From: Takakia lepidozioides | Taxonomy: Eukaryota; Streptophyta; Takakiopsida; Takakiales; Takakiaceae | Direction: 5' to 3' | DNA: 64,000 nucleotides | Assembly (NCBI GenBank): GCA_030704615.1 | Contig: CM060734.1 | Location: forward strand, 19,220,001-19,284,000 | Part shown: one piece after another, positions 22,200 to 43,226 of the stretch | Layout: the number at the start of each line of letters is the position of its first letter | Numbering within the stretch: the stretch's first letter is position 1 | Position numbers and translations under genes: made by a program | The notes under the pieces: model-generated | The model's database searches: none | The model's input: the letters and a program-made list of their open reading frames with translations, nothing else | Told to the model about the DNA's origin: nothing

Positions 22200-22615
22200 T
22201 GTGTTGTATAGGCGAGGAAGCCTGCGCGAAGGGCAGACCCGACTGGATTGATTTTGTGCATGGCACGCGTTTGAAGAAGCTGCGAAGATATTGGTACTCC
22301 CCAAAGGAGTACGATCACAAAATAGTGGAAGCACGTATTGATCTCTGTGTAGCCAAGGAGGAGAACCCAGAATGGAAGAAGGATAGGCTCAGGTGTCCTT
22401 TCTGTGAGGAAGCCATAAAGGACAAAATCCAGTTGAACCGCCATTGTGTGGACATAGGTTGCAAGGGCACCATTCTACCGAATTTCAAGTCGTGGCCCAT
22501 ACCGGTATCGCACAAAGCTAACGAAGCAACAAACATATGGGTATCCAGGCCGACAACTATTGGCTGTCGAACCCGACTCTTTTACAAGAAGACCCATACT
22601 GCAGATGTGAGATAG
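22200..22615 (+). CDS. Hypothetical protein fragment with C2H2/BED-like cysteine-histidine cluster
   Basis: The 3' part of a longer open frame (which opens upstream at 21611, but there it overlaps low-complexity DNA antisense to D1). The plausible protein part reads PDWIDFVHGTRLKKLRRYW, KIVEARIDLCVAKEENPEW, then CPFCEEAIKDKIQLNRHC followed by DIGC. The CX2C...HC spacing suggests a single zinc finger. I do not recognise the family. It ends with TAG at 22613-22615. It could be an accessory ORF of the neighbouring D1 element or a host gene exon. No splice sites were assigned. Confidence 0.3.
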
Positions 22616-24100
22616 TTCAGGAGTCTCAGGCTAACACAGCCCAGCAGACACAATTGACAGACTGACGATAACTCTGCCCAAGACACACATAACAGTTAAT
22701 GGCTGGATATGGAATCTGCAATGTTTTTATACCCCCTCATGTGCATATGCTCCGGCGATTTTCGCTATCATCTTGCCCATGGTTACCGTTCCAGACTGAG
22801 GAGGTGATCTGACAGACGGATGCGGCTACCTCAACATGAATAATTATAAAATTGAACGACACCATATCCCAAATATAAACTAAGGTCGTCTTTAGGCAGG
22901 CTTGTAATCGGTCCGCCCATTGGAATAAACCCTATCAACACATTGGCCATTTTGCAATGACCGGACAGAGGCCAAACCAAGTGGGCAAAACGCATTACAT
23001 GTACAATGAAATCGCAAAAACGGCCCCGCCAGCAACAAAAAAATGATGAAAATAGTGGAAGCATATGCACGATGGTGGCTGTAGGGCTCCGACTCCTCTC
23101 CTGCCCTTCCATATCATGACAAAATGTCACGAAAACACAAAGACACGAACACTGTGCCAGGCAACGCCTACAGCGGGCACGCACCGCAGTTTCGTATAAC
23201 AAAGACCGACATCCTGATGGCCATGGCGAGATAAGGCCCTAAATTTGGAGGGCTGCGATGGGATTCGTCCTGGACGGCCCAGATCTTGCGCGAGGGCGGA
23301 CTACCGGGAGCGGACCTGCCGCAACGGACTAGCCCCAACGGACTAGCTGCAGCGAACAGGCCGCAGCGGAGCGGCCGTGGACGGACCCCGGGCAGGGCAG
23401 CCGCGGCTTGTGCAACCGCGACAGCAGTGGTAGGCGGGTGGGCGCGGGTGGGATGTGGGGGGGGTCGTCGAGACGACGGGCCCACCGTCCTTCTCGCACG
23501 CTTGCATTCATGACCCTATTATTGTAAAATGAGAGGCGAAAAATAACCTCTTTCAGTGCTCTCCTGATACCCGTCATAAAAACCTATTTACTATATGTGT
23601 GTTTAGAAAACAACGAGCCTGATTTTTCATGCCATGCGGGTTCGAACATGGGATCGGGATGGGTGTGGCCACAGAAACCCAAAGCAGCTGTGGACTGTTG
23701 TGGTGCTGTGCCCGTGCACCGGTAGTTTGAATGGATGACAACATATGTTCATCCTTCCCGCGTAAGGTGCAGGGTTTATAGGAATTAGGGCTTATAGCTA
23801 CAACCAACGGTCTGTTCCTTTAATGCCATTGGTCTGACCAAAAGCAGTTCTGATGACCGGTTTAAAGCCAATGACAGTGCGCCACGTCAGGTTTGTTGGC
23901 GAGAAAATATACAACGGTTGCTAGGGCAGCGTGACTGCGAAGCTGCGCTTTCCTATCCGTGCGAAGCTGTGTGCGATCGTTGTGCAGGCCGATAACTGCT
24001 CCCACCGTCACATAATCGGAGCTTGTCATCGTCTCCTGCTTGTCTATCGGTCCTAGAGGTGGGAGACAAACCTCTTGCTTCTCTCCCAGGTGGTGACAAA
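22616..24100. other. Intergenic region with CPN60 upstream sequence
   Basis: No convincing gene. Bases 23280-23480 are very GC-rich with repeated CGGAC/GGCGG motifs. The 300 bases before the CPN60 ATG are the likely promoter and 5' leader. I saw no clear TATA box and no convincing cluster of heat-shock elements. A B-box-like GGGTTCGAAC is at about 23638. Confidence 0.5.
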
Positions 24101-33339
<9,239 letters not shown>

Positions 33340-36106
33340 TGAGGAGGAAAGTGACTTCCAGACCTCCATACTGGGAAGGTGGCATTCAAATTGAATCAAG
33401 CAACTTGGGGAAGCGTTGAATGCTCCTTAAATGGAGGGTTTTCGTGCAAGATAAAGTTGCAATTGGTGAGGCATCCAGGCCATGCAGAACAACAACACCG
33501 GCGATTGAATTATGTAGTCAAAGAGTCAGTTTTGTATCCTTCTCAAATACGCCATGGATGGCCATCTCAATCATAATTAGAAGACCAGTTGAGGATTTTT
33601 GTTAAGTCAGTGCTTGTAAGACCTGACCAAAATGCCAGCTAGAACAGTCATGGAATTATCATCACAGTGCAATGGGTTCTGTGGTCTGACCTCCTGTAGC
33701 ACAAGCCCGGACAGTTATTGGACAGCTATTCAACAGCAAAACAATTTTTTGGAAGTGGCAGTATGCATTTGAATAGAGATATTTTATGGATTTATCATTT
33801 TGAACTTGGTCAGTTTTTGACAATTCATTGCTTCCTTCCACAACTCCTTGATTAGCATTTGCTGTAAAATCTTATGGGTGACACGGAGAATGTTCTCATC
33901 CATTAGGTCTACAGGTGAGACTGACGAAGTCATGTACCCTCTGCATACAGAGCACCAACCTCGGTGGTTGCTCTGTGCATAGTAGTCATCACCCTTGTTG
34001 GACACCTACATGTCGGTGTGTGCTCCGGTTCAGCGGTGTTCAGTCCGGAGGTGCATCCAGGCTTTTGGGATGTGCTACTCCAGGTAAGTATGACAATGAC
34101 AATCTGATATCTCTTCTGGGTTCTCACAGTCTGCTACGAATGGGAAGATAAAGGCAAGAAAATGATGGCAGCGATGATTGCTATGCTTGCATCCCTAAGA
34201 AGACCATGGGCTATCTATATATATGGAATGGAAGGGGGGTCCACAGGAATGTAAGTACAGGGGGTTTTGGAAGGTGAGCAGCTTGTCCAGCCCTTCCTCT
34301 GGGGTCCACTATCCCATATGGTTGGGACATGGTGGGCACGTGGGCGACTCTGAGGGTTTATATAGAATATACACCACCAAGCAGGTTTGGGGATTGAGGC
34401 CGCATTCCCCTAGTTTGATGAGCCGGCTTTCCGTCGAAAATAAGCCGCGTTGTAGGTGTGGCAAGAGTGGCAGAAGTGTAAACAGACACTGCAAGAAAGG
34501 GCAGTGAGAAGGGCAGACATTCTTCCTGCGGGCCCTTGGCAACAGCATTCCTCTGGACCTTTGATTCTTCCCATCTCTCTTTCCCCATTCCCTGGGACGT
34601 TTAGTTATTCTGGGGCCTGAAGAGAGTAGAGGCTGAGGTTACAATTTGTGTTGCCTCATCCGTTTGCTTCTTCACTGCTCACAAGCTGTTGGCATTCCCA
34701 TTCCAGGTTTTTACATCGTCTTACCTGCATTGGCCTACGGAGCTTTCGTCTTCACGGTGTCTGGTCCCTCTTTCCCACAATTCTTTGTCTATGTCGCCTT
34801 CATTCCTTTTCCCCAGGAGTTTCATACTATATTCTTCTGGGCTGGGTTAATTTTCTTCTTACAGCCTCCGTTCACATAAAGGTTGTTGGCCTGCCTTGTT
34901 AGACAATCCATTTTCAAAAGATCGTACTGGGAGATATTCTTTCGTCTGTGTCTGTGCATTCTCCTTCCGTATGTCCCTCTTACCACAGCATCCTCGTCCA
35001 TTCTAACTCAGGGAGAATGCGTGTCAAATCTTAAGACCTTGGGGCTGCTGGAGGAAACTCATTTTCTTCTCCAGAGTTCCACAGCAGGAACTTGTTGCTG
35101 CGTTGACAAGTCGACTGAGTGGGGAGGGAGGAGTTGGCTAACAGAGGGATACCTCAGGTCTAAGTCCTTATTGATTGAACGTCTAAAAAACTTCTCTCCC
35201 AAGGAGAATTTTTTGTGTATATGTGATTTTTCTAATTTCTAATCTCCGCTGTGGGTATGGTTTCATGTTGGCTGGCCTGGGGATTGTATGTGAAAGCATT
35301 GCTATGTTCTCACGCAACATCATATATCAGTAAGGTAGTTTTGTAGCTGGAGCAACGTGGACGCTTCATGGCTTATATGGAAGGGGGTTAATTTTCCCCC
35401 TCCTCTATAAAGGGCCTGAATTGTGAGTTGTCGCCCCTTTTAAGGGGAAAAAAAAGAGAGCAAAGAAATCTCTATCACTGACTGCGCTTCATCTACAGAA
35501 CTAACAATTTGGCAGTGCGTGGCATGGGAGATGCATGGAGCTGTTGATGTGGAGGTACTTCGAAGTCAACGTGATGTCGTAAAGTGTGGTACATGCTTCC
35601 TTCCAAACATTCAACTCTTCCTCCCATTTTGCCTTGTCATCAGCGCTCTGGTCGATGTGCTCCCTGCAGTTTCCGAGCTCACATTCGGCAAAGGTATCAC
35701 ACCTCCGCTGCCTGCATCCGTTGTCAATATCTGCATTGTCCTCCACTGCAAAGCCATTGCTGCATCCTCCTCTAATATGTCACCTTCCGCGCTCATGTGC
35801 GTCACCATCCCGTCATCCACGTAATAAGTAGGCCCGCCTTCACACAAACTGCTACACAAAGTGTCTGTTCACGATCGATTGTAAGCGGCAGCGTCCCTTG
35901 TGCTTCGCAAGTGTGCTCAATAGACAAGTTGAACAAATCGGTAGAAACGGAGTTGCTGTGTTATCATTCCATATCTCTTACATTTTCGCTAATCCCGAGC
36001 TGATCCGCAACAGATGTAGAGTACATGTTTGGCTTTCCAGAATTGGGGTACTTACGACCCCTTCCATATGTAGCGTTTCTCCACGTACAGCTTGTTTTTA
36101 ATACAT
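33340..36106. other. CPN60 3' flank and intergenic DNA
   Basis: No supported gene. The first few hundred bases are the probable CPN60 3' UTR. At 35395-35520 there is a CCCCCTCCTCTATAAAGGG TATA-like element, a purine run AGGGGAAAAAAAAGAGAG and CATCTACAGAACTAACA; this could be a promoter or the 3' part of a solo LTR, but no second copy is in the window. Confidence 0.4.
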
Positions 36107-36925
36107 ACTAGGGTAGCCTATGCTGTTGGCCCAAGCGTCCAATGTCATCTATGTCCAAGTGCAATCCCCTATGTATCCAGAGACCCCACTGTTTGGGAGA
36201 TCTAGGGTAGCCTGTGCCAGTGGCCTATGTGTGAAGAATCGAAATCTAAGCCCCCCACTGTATCCAAGTGCGTGTCCCATATAAAGGCCCAGGTGCGACC
36301 TCCAGTGTCCAATGTCACCAATGTCACCTAAGTCCAAGTGCAATCCCAAAACCCACTTTGCTATTTTTCGCGAATTTCCAGCGACCAAAAGTACTTGCGA
36401 TTCCAAATCTCCCACGTGAAGGGCCAATCATTGCTCCAGAAAAGCCCACTTTGCTATTTTTCCCGAATTTCCAGCGACCAAAAGTACTTGAAATTCCACA
36501 TCTCCCACACACCGCAGGTCCAAAATCATGAGACCAAGCCCGTGCACCCCTTCTCGTCGAGGGCAAAACAAAACAAAACACCCCTTCTCGTCGAGGGAAA
36601 ACAAAACAAAACAAGCGTCTCGCTTCATATATTGATTGGGCTGTGTGCGACTAGGCCCAACAAAAATGACATGTCTATATACCGTGGGAAGAAACTTATT
36701 TACTCAAAAGAATTTCGATTTCGTGAGAATATTTACAATATATTCTACATTTTGTAGAATATATTCTGTGTTAAGATTTGACCAGTGTTGGACTGGTATA
36801 TAGGTGAAGGACTGGTATATGCATTGGTATTATATACCAGACCAGTCTGGTATCATTTTGGAGAATACTTGGTCATATACTAGACCAGGCTGGTATCCGT
36901 TTTTTCGTACCAGCCACAGTAACAG
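36107..36925. repeat. Dispersed noncoding repeat R1
   Basis: Shares many blocks with R2 (44208-45265): GGGTAGCCT(A/G)TGC, GGCCCAAG(C/T)GTCCAA, CCAAGTGCAATCCC, TTTCCAGCGACCAAAAGTAC and CACATCTCCCACAC. The GCGACCAAAAGTACTTG block is itself duplicated about 90 bases apart. It ends in a cluster of ACTGGTAT/ATACCAG motifs. It has no coding potential and no recognised transposon domain, so it is probably nonautonomous. Confidence 0.75.
36737..36765. other. Perfect inverted repeat
   Basis: AATATATTCTACA (36737-36749), a TTT loop and TGTAGAATATATT (36753-36765): 13-bp perfect arms near the end of R1. Confidence 0.85.
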
Positions 36926-37530
36926 TACTCTCCTGCCTGTCTTCCTAGGGAGTCAGTGGGGGGGGGGAGAGCCCGGGAGTGTTCAAGACCGGATTAGGCT
37001 GATCAGGTTCACACTATGAACTGTTGGGAAGGAGATGTGGAGACGAGGAAACGAGAGGTCTAAGAGAGACGAAGGGACGGTTAAACAGTCTCTTACTCTC
37101 TCAATCTCTCACCACAAACTGCGGAGCTACATCACACACCCCTCCCATCAATTTTTCCTTATATTTATCTGGCGGCCCTTCATTTGTCTTTTGGTACACA
37201 TGGTCATAAATGTAAATACATATATGTGCTCAGCAGCGCAGGTCACACTAGTCACAAATGATATCACCACATTATGACTTTGATTGTAAAATATAATGAT
37301 CCCTTGCTAGTTCTATGAGTGAGATGATGGCAAAGGCCCAGTGGAAAATACCAGGGTGACTTGATCAGCTAGAGAAGTATCCTGGGCGAGTGAGACAATG
37401 GCAAAGGCCCAGTGGAAAATACCAGGGTGACTTGATCAGCTAGAGAAGTATCCCGGGCGAGTGAGACAGTTGGACACATGAAATATTGCTTCAGTGTGAT
37501 GTTGCCCTGCACACGATCTTGGGGGGGCAC
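36926..37530. repeat. 71-bp tandem duplication in intergenic DNA
   Basis: A 71-base unit starting GAGTGAGA occurs at 37317 and 37388, with a partial third start at 37459. The unit contains GGCAAAGGCCCAGTGG and GACTTGATCAGCTAG. No gene was recognised in the remainder. Confidence 0.8.
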
Positions 37531-38762
37531 CTACCCTATGGTAGATTTGTAGACAGCAGAGCTGGCCAAGGGACTACAATACAATGAGAGTAAGAGTGAG
37601 TCTGGTTGAGGAAAGGCGTCCAAAACTGCAGAAAGATCTGCCTCTTGACAAGGGTAAACTGGATCTGTGATTTGACTGAGTGCGGCTGGTATGTTGGAGG
37701 CAGGAGCAAACAGAAGAGCAAGAAATCTTGAAATTGACAGCCAGCTAGTCAGTTCGAGTGACATACCGGTGTATTGCTGTAGCAAGTCCGAAGCAAAGGC
37801 ATTTAACATATGGGGCAATCTATTAGAATACTGCTGTATGTGCAATAATCCTCCGACATTGTCCAGCATCCTGGAGCCATTCTTCACATACCAAAGGCCT
37901 CATGCAAAAGTCTTTGATGGACAGAGCTACTCACTATGAAAATTCTGCACTGCACCTTATTGCTGGACAGTGGCAGAAGTTCCGGACCTTCAAAGTCACA
38001 TGGCGTACATTGCTGTTGTTGTTCCCAAGCAAGAGAGTCAAATCCAAGTGACTGATATATGGCTTGCAGGGTGCTGGATAGGAAATCCCTTTCACTTATG
38101 AGCACGTTTGTGCATGATTCTGAATGAAAGACCAAATTCAGCTTCATGCCACTGCATTTACCATGCAGAGGTACTGTCCTGAACCAGATGTATCAAAAGT
38201 GAGTGCATAAATACCTACAACTGAGGCCTCTTCAAAATCATAATCTAATCCACATCTGCTCTTAAGCTTTCAGCCTGAAAAAAATGATGTTTCATCTCAA
38301 GCACTGAAACATTTCTAGCATACACTATACTCAGGCCACCTGAGAGCACTTTTTAGCCTGTTGGAGCCAGTCATCTGGGCAGATGCTTTGGCTAACCTCC
38401 TCTGAAGTGCAAACCGCACATCATGTGCTGGCCATCTAGCGAGACAAATTTTTTGTTTATGCCAGCCTGCTTCCCCTGCTGCCGCCCCTTGACTACCCTT
38501 GGCTTCGGAGCACTTGAAGCTGCAGAAAGGTGATAGCATTACAAAAGTGAGTATAGAATGAGGTCCAGCTTGGTTACATACTCAAAATCATTACTGGAGG
38601 GGTTTAGCTGTGGGGCTTGGGGCTCCTAGGCACAGAGTAAGACATTCATGCCATCCCACGCTTTGCTCTACAGCTATTCAGGAAAGACATCTAGTAAGGC
38701 CATTCCATTGTTCGGAAATGTCCTTCAGATATAATAAACTCTGGAGCTAACTGTGGACATAC
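37531..38762 (-). other. Possible 3' exons of the SANT gene, unresolved
   Basis: The last assigned exon of the SANT gene ends at 38763 with a good donor (AAG-GTATGT), so at least one more exon is expected here. Minus-strand stretches that look coding are 38540-38405 (GINKKFVSLDGQHMMCG or, in another frame, ICLARWPAHDVRFALQRR), about 38230-38165 (VGIYALTFDTSGSGQYLCM) and 38125-37900 (SSTLQAIYQSLGFDSLAWEQ). I could not join them with consistent phases, and a second gene cannot be excluded. Confidence 0.35.
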
Positions 38763-41700
38763 CTTGTAGCCTCTGCTTGTAATCATGACAGGTGTGCTTG
38801 CTGGGAGTTGATCTAGCCAAACATTGGGGTCTCCCATTTGCACAACCAGCATTCGGCTTTCGCCACTGACAGGTAACTGACGTGCCAACTCTACTTGAAG
38901 GAATGGGATGTTTCGAGCCCACCACCTTTGAAAGCGAACACTGCAATGACAATTGTTCACTACCTTCTGTCCCATCCTGCCAATCTTGCCTGAAATTTTT
39001 TCGCCTTCGACTTTGGACCCTTTCTGACCTCTTTCCCTTGATCCCCACTCTACCCTTTCCAGCAGTCTCCAGCATAGTCATTTCCCCCTGCCTGTATTGA
39101 ACACTTAATATCTGAGATGGGTTGGGTGCTGATGATATACATGGCCTAAGCGAACAGGAAAATTAACGACTGATTCAGCTGCCCAGAACTCCCGTGTATC
39201 TGTGGTTGTCCTCCCCATCTTTTCAAACCCAAGAAAGCTGCAGGCTAAGGCGTCCACAGAGCAGAAACTAACGGGAAGGGACTCGTTCCTATGCTTGCCA
39301 GTTCCCATCCCCTTCACTAATAGGCTATTTGGATGCAGTAGCTGGGACTCATAAGCCCAGCATTTGGCTCCTGCCATAGCCATGGTTGTCCGCTGCCTTT
39401 TGAAAGCTCTTCTGGCTGTGTCATGCTCTACTTCTACCGACATGTCCAGACATATTTTCTTCTCCTCGGTAGAAAGTCCCCCTCTTTTTTTGTAGTGCTG
39501 TGCTGCACTGAATGGGGATCCCAAGTACTCTAACTCATTCCTTGCTGTACTTTCGGGTGATTCAGGACAGCTCTTGATTGCAGTATGGAGAGCTGCCCTT
39601 GGTCTTACTCCTGACTTATGGGAAGAAACTCCTGTCTCTGGTGCGTTTCCTGCACCTCTTGTTCTCCTCAAACACAAGAGTGGTGCAAGCACCTTTTTGA
39701 AGTTCCACTATGTCAGAGATCATGGCAGTTACATTTGGCAGAAGTGAGCCAGCTCCACAGTTTCCCATGGCATGATAATACCTAGCTGATGCTGGTCCAT
39801 CTAGAAAGAGAGTGGATCTCTGAGGATGCTGAACTCTGCCATGAGAAAGTGGAATCAGTAATTGAGCCTGATTTCCAGGGGGAAAAGACTCTGGCTCACC
39901 ACCAGATACAGCCTCTTCCGTGGAACATTGCACGGGTTTAAATACTCTGGCCTTCATCTTCCATCTGCTCTGTCGATTTGTTGCCCACTCTCCTCCAGGC
40001 CTGTATGTGATTGACTTACTGCCCACAGCAAACCCCGGTGTAGCAGAGACTGAGAAAGCTCTCATTTTTGTCCTCGTGCCTTGTGTCCTGCATATGTGCT
40101 GTTCTTCCATCTTTGCTACAGGAAGTGGAAACTGCAAATCAGTCCACACTTGCTCTGCCTTAATTACAAACAAAGGCATATGGTTTGGGACTAGAAAATG
40201 AGCAGTGGGGTCCAAGGATTGCTTGGTGGCCCCTTGACAAAGCACAAGGCTAGAAGCAAGACCACCCTCTCTAATGTCAGGCAGTTGGACCTTAAAAGGC
40301 ATACAGGTAGGCATTGTACTAAAGACAAAGCTGCTGTCATTTAGTGTCCCAGATTGCTTGGACACCCCTACCCAAGGCAGCAGAACATCGGACCCTGCAG
40401 GCTTCACAGACATGCCTGCAGAGTGCCTTCCAATCACAGAGTACTTCCTGTCCGACATGAGTTCCCCAACTTCAGAGTGATGGTGGCTTACAGGTTGTAC
40501 CAAACCTCGAGAAGTCTGGATAGTCAAGTCATCATGCGTATTATGGTCTGATTCGATCAACATCTCTTCTCTCTCTTTCATTGGTCCCCCCACTGTCACC
40601 TGCATTACATCATGTTTTAGAAAAGTTTTTTGAACCACTCCGTGCGGGATTCAAATACCACCCCCGAGATTTTTAAACCTCATCTCATAGAAACCATTGT
40701 GAGAGTTCCATTTCTGTCACTGGCACATGTAGCAGCAGCAAAGGCAGGAACAAATGGCTGAGAGAATGGGCTGTGACCCGACACTCATACAAGCCAGTAT
40801 CAGTGATAGGGCCTTGGCTCATGATCCCAAACAAAAAACAACTGCAGACATACTAACATTGCCTATTACCAAAAGTGCTTAAGACAAAGAACCAACAACA
40901 ACACAAAGGCAGCTAGCATAAGCTCCTGTGGCAAGAGAGAGATGAGAGCGTAAGACCATTTCTAAATCCACCAAAGAGAGATTGTTGTTCACATAATGTA
41001 GTTCTAAAATGTTACATTGCTGCTACTTACCAGGCACGGCAATGAACTGTTGCCAGATACAGAAATATTGGCATCCCCCCCAGCTGAGTTTACTTGAACT
41101 TGAGAGCCGTCAGCCTGAAGGGTAGGCAGCCTGCTAAACTTGCTAAGCTTCCCTATTTCTGAGTCATCCTTTCCCAATTTCAAACAGGGAGACTGGTTTG
41201 TGTTCCATGATTGCTCTGACTTTCGCTTCTTCCTGCCTTTATCAAAATGTGACTCCACAGAGCGCTGGCTCTGTGAGATGCCATCAGGTTGGACTTCAGC
41301 ATCCTCCTCATTTTCACAATTCCGAGCAGAACCCCCTTCTTCCACTTCTGGGGGGTCAAGAAGGCTGGGATCTGAGGTCACTAGATTAAGCACTTCACTC
41401 ACTGAATCATAATAGTGGACCCCCTTGACTGACGAGCCCTTTGAGAAGCCCTGCACACTTGGACACACAAACACCAGTAAGCTCTTCGGCCGAAATGAGC
41501 TCCGGCTCCCAATTTCCTCAGAATGCCACTTCCTGGCTAATAGGCGTGGCCACACAGCTTCCCAAAACAAATCATTAGCACGAGCTTTGCTGATGCGAAA
41601 GTCTCCAGTGAGGAATTTCACAAGCTCCTCCTTGGATAAGGTGGAGCAAGCCTTCCCAACAGGAATTTCTGTCCTCCCCCCAGCCCCGTGGCCACCCCGC

Positions 41701-43226
41701 GAAGGGTCTACATGGACAGATGTTAGGTCCATCTTGGGTGCACCTATCCCCACACACTCCACCAGGAGCTCCAATCCTGCTACAGCCTTGAGTTGCGCCA
41801 CAAAGTCCTCTAGTGGGACCTCCCCATTGTTGAATGCATTTATAGCCTGCCAACAAAAGCCATGGCAAACCCCCACTTTCAAAACCCAGATGATGTAGGT
41901 GCTGTCAACAAACTGCTTCTTGAGCAGCTAGTAGTGCTGAGGCATGTTATGAATTGTGATCTTTGTCAATGCAATTACTTTTGGTCACTTCAACTCGAAT
42001 TACAGACATGATTGCTTCAGCTAAGCAAGCCTGAAGGTTTGGTTTCCCCAATGAAGTGCTTCACATCACTGGGTTCCCCTGGAAGCCCCAAACACATACA
42101 ATGTTGCACAATGAAGTCGAATGTTTCTTACCACCAGAAGTTGGGGCCTTGCGGACTCTGGTAGTCTAGAAAGCATCCGCACCAACAGCTCCTGCTGCCG
42201 CCAACTAGACAAAATACGTGCCCCATGAACACTCCGCCTGCTCTGAGAATTTTTGGAGGATGACCACCTCAGATATGTAGAGGTTCCATAAAATTGGCCA
42301 TAGTAATAATGCAATATGTCCTTCATCTCCTTGTCTCCTACAAATCTTTTTACAACAGATAAATCTTTGCCAAACAGATGAAGCCCTAGTACAAATGCAG
42401 CCACTTCTTTGTCAGTCCATGAGGCAGGTCGGCCGCCAGGCACAGTCCAGCTGTGAGCACCTGTTCCTCCCTGTTGCCATGCCTCATCAAATTCCATATG
42501 CTGCCTAATTGAGTGTGCCCCTCTGCTACCTTTGCGGCCCTTTTCTACTTGCATTCTCTTTGTCACTTTCCCCACTCGCGCCCATCGATTTCCTCTCCTC
42601 TTTCTGTTCCTACCTCCACGAATTCCATCACCTAGTGACATACCTTTACAGCCTTTAACGTCCAATTCGGTAAATCTAACACTCATTGAGGTGGGCAGTT
42701 TGATTTCTGGACTTTCCAAAGCAAGGCTTGTATCAAATGAACTTCCTGATGGCTGTCTATCTAAGTCTAAACCGTCTCTATTTGGCACCTGCGGACCCCA
42801 CTCAGATTCGCTGAGGTCCTTTACAACCTCAGTCGAGATCATGGAATTGTCCACAGGCTTTAATTCCTCCTCCCGGCCCAATCTAGAATCCACTTCTTCC
42901 CGCTTGGTTCTCTCTCGAGGAGGCTCCCCACCGAGCTGTCGCTTTGTTGAAGCCAAAAATGAAAGGCGAGGAATGCACATCACGGGCACCACTGGTAGGC
43001 CATTCGCATACAGTCGCTCCATATCTACATCTACGATTTCCCTGCGAAATTGTTGCCTGTAATCAGAATGCCTGGTCTGACAATTATATCCTGGAGTCCC
43101 TGTGAAAGAAGGAACAGTTGCCTGATGCTTACGTCCGATCTGAGGCCATACGCGTGGACAGCCAGACATCACCGCTGAGCTGGATGAACCCCAGTGCGAA
43201 CGACCCTTTGGGAAAACGGTCTCCAT
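38763..43226 (-). CDS. Plant SANT/Myb-domain nuclear protein (At2g47820/At1g09050 family), six exons assigned
   Basis: Exons (high to low): 43226-42132, 41846-41031, 40599-39693, 39649-39141, 39087-38964, 38890-38763, joining in phase to 1193 codons without a stop. Exon 1 has a GLPVVPVMCIPRL block, a basic segment (GGRNRKRRGNRWARV) and the SANT domain: SWTDKEVAAFVLGLHLFGKD, VVKRFVGDKEMKDILHYYYG, FYGTSTYLRWSSS, then GARILSSWRQQELL. Exon 2 has the second conserved block (LELLVECVGIGAPKMDLTS, EIPVGKACSTLSKEELVKFL, LTGDFRISKARANDLFWEAV, WPRLLARKWHSEE, KGVHYYDSVSEVLN). The order matches land-plant proteins of this family, which I recall as partners of histone deacetylase HDA6. Later exons are low-complexity with an NLS-like KGKRSERVQSRRRK. 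The 43-nt intron (39650-39692) is unusually short, so exon 4 onward is less certain. Confidence 0.82.

Noticed and set aside
23168-23577. Several overlapping ORFs in GC-rich DNA upstream of CPN60
   Set aside because: Arg/Pro/Ala-rich translations expected from GC-rich sequence, open on both strands, no domain.
23634-23650. GGGTTCGAACATGGG as part of a tRNA gene
   Set aside because: Only a B-box-like T arm is present; no acceptor stem or A box at the right distance. The B-box-like GGGTTTGAATCG at about 32570 was rejected for the same reason.
34646-34902. Two overlapping short plus-strand ORFs, Phe/Pro/Leu-rich
   Set aside because: Pyrimidine-rich DNA open in two frames; no support.
37317-37466. 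Tandem repeats as a CRISPR array
   Set aside because: Two and a half adjacent 71-base units without spacers in a eukaryotic context; this is a simple tandem duplication. The same applies to the other arrays.
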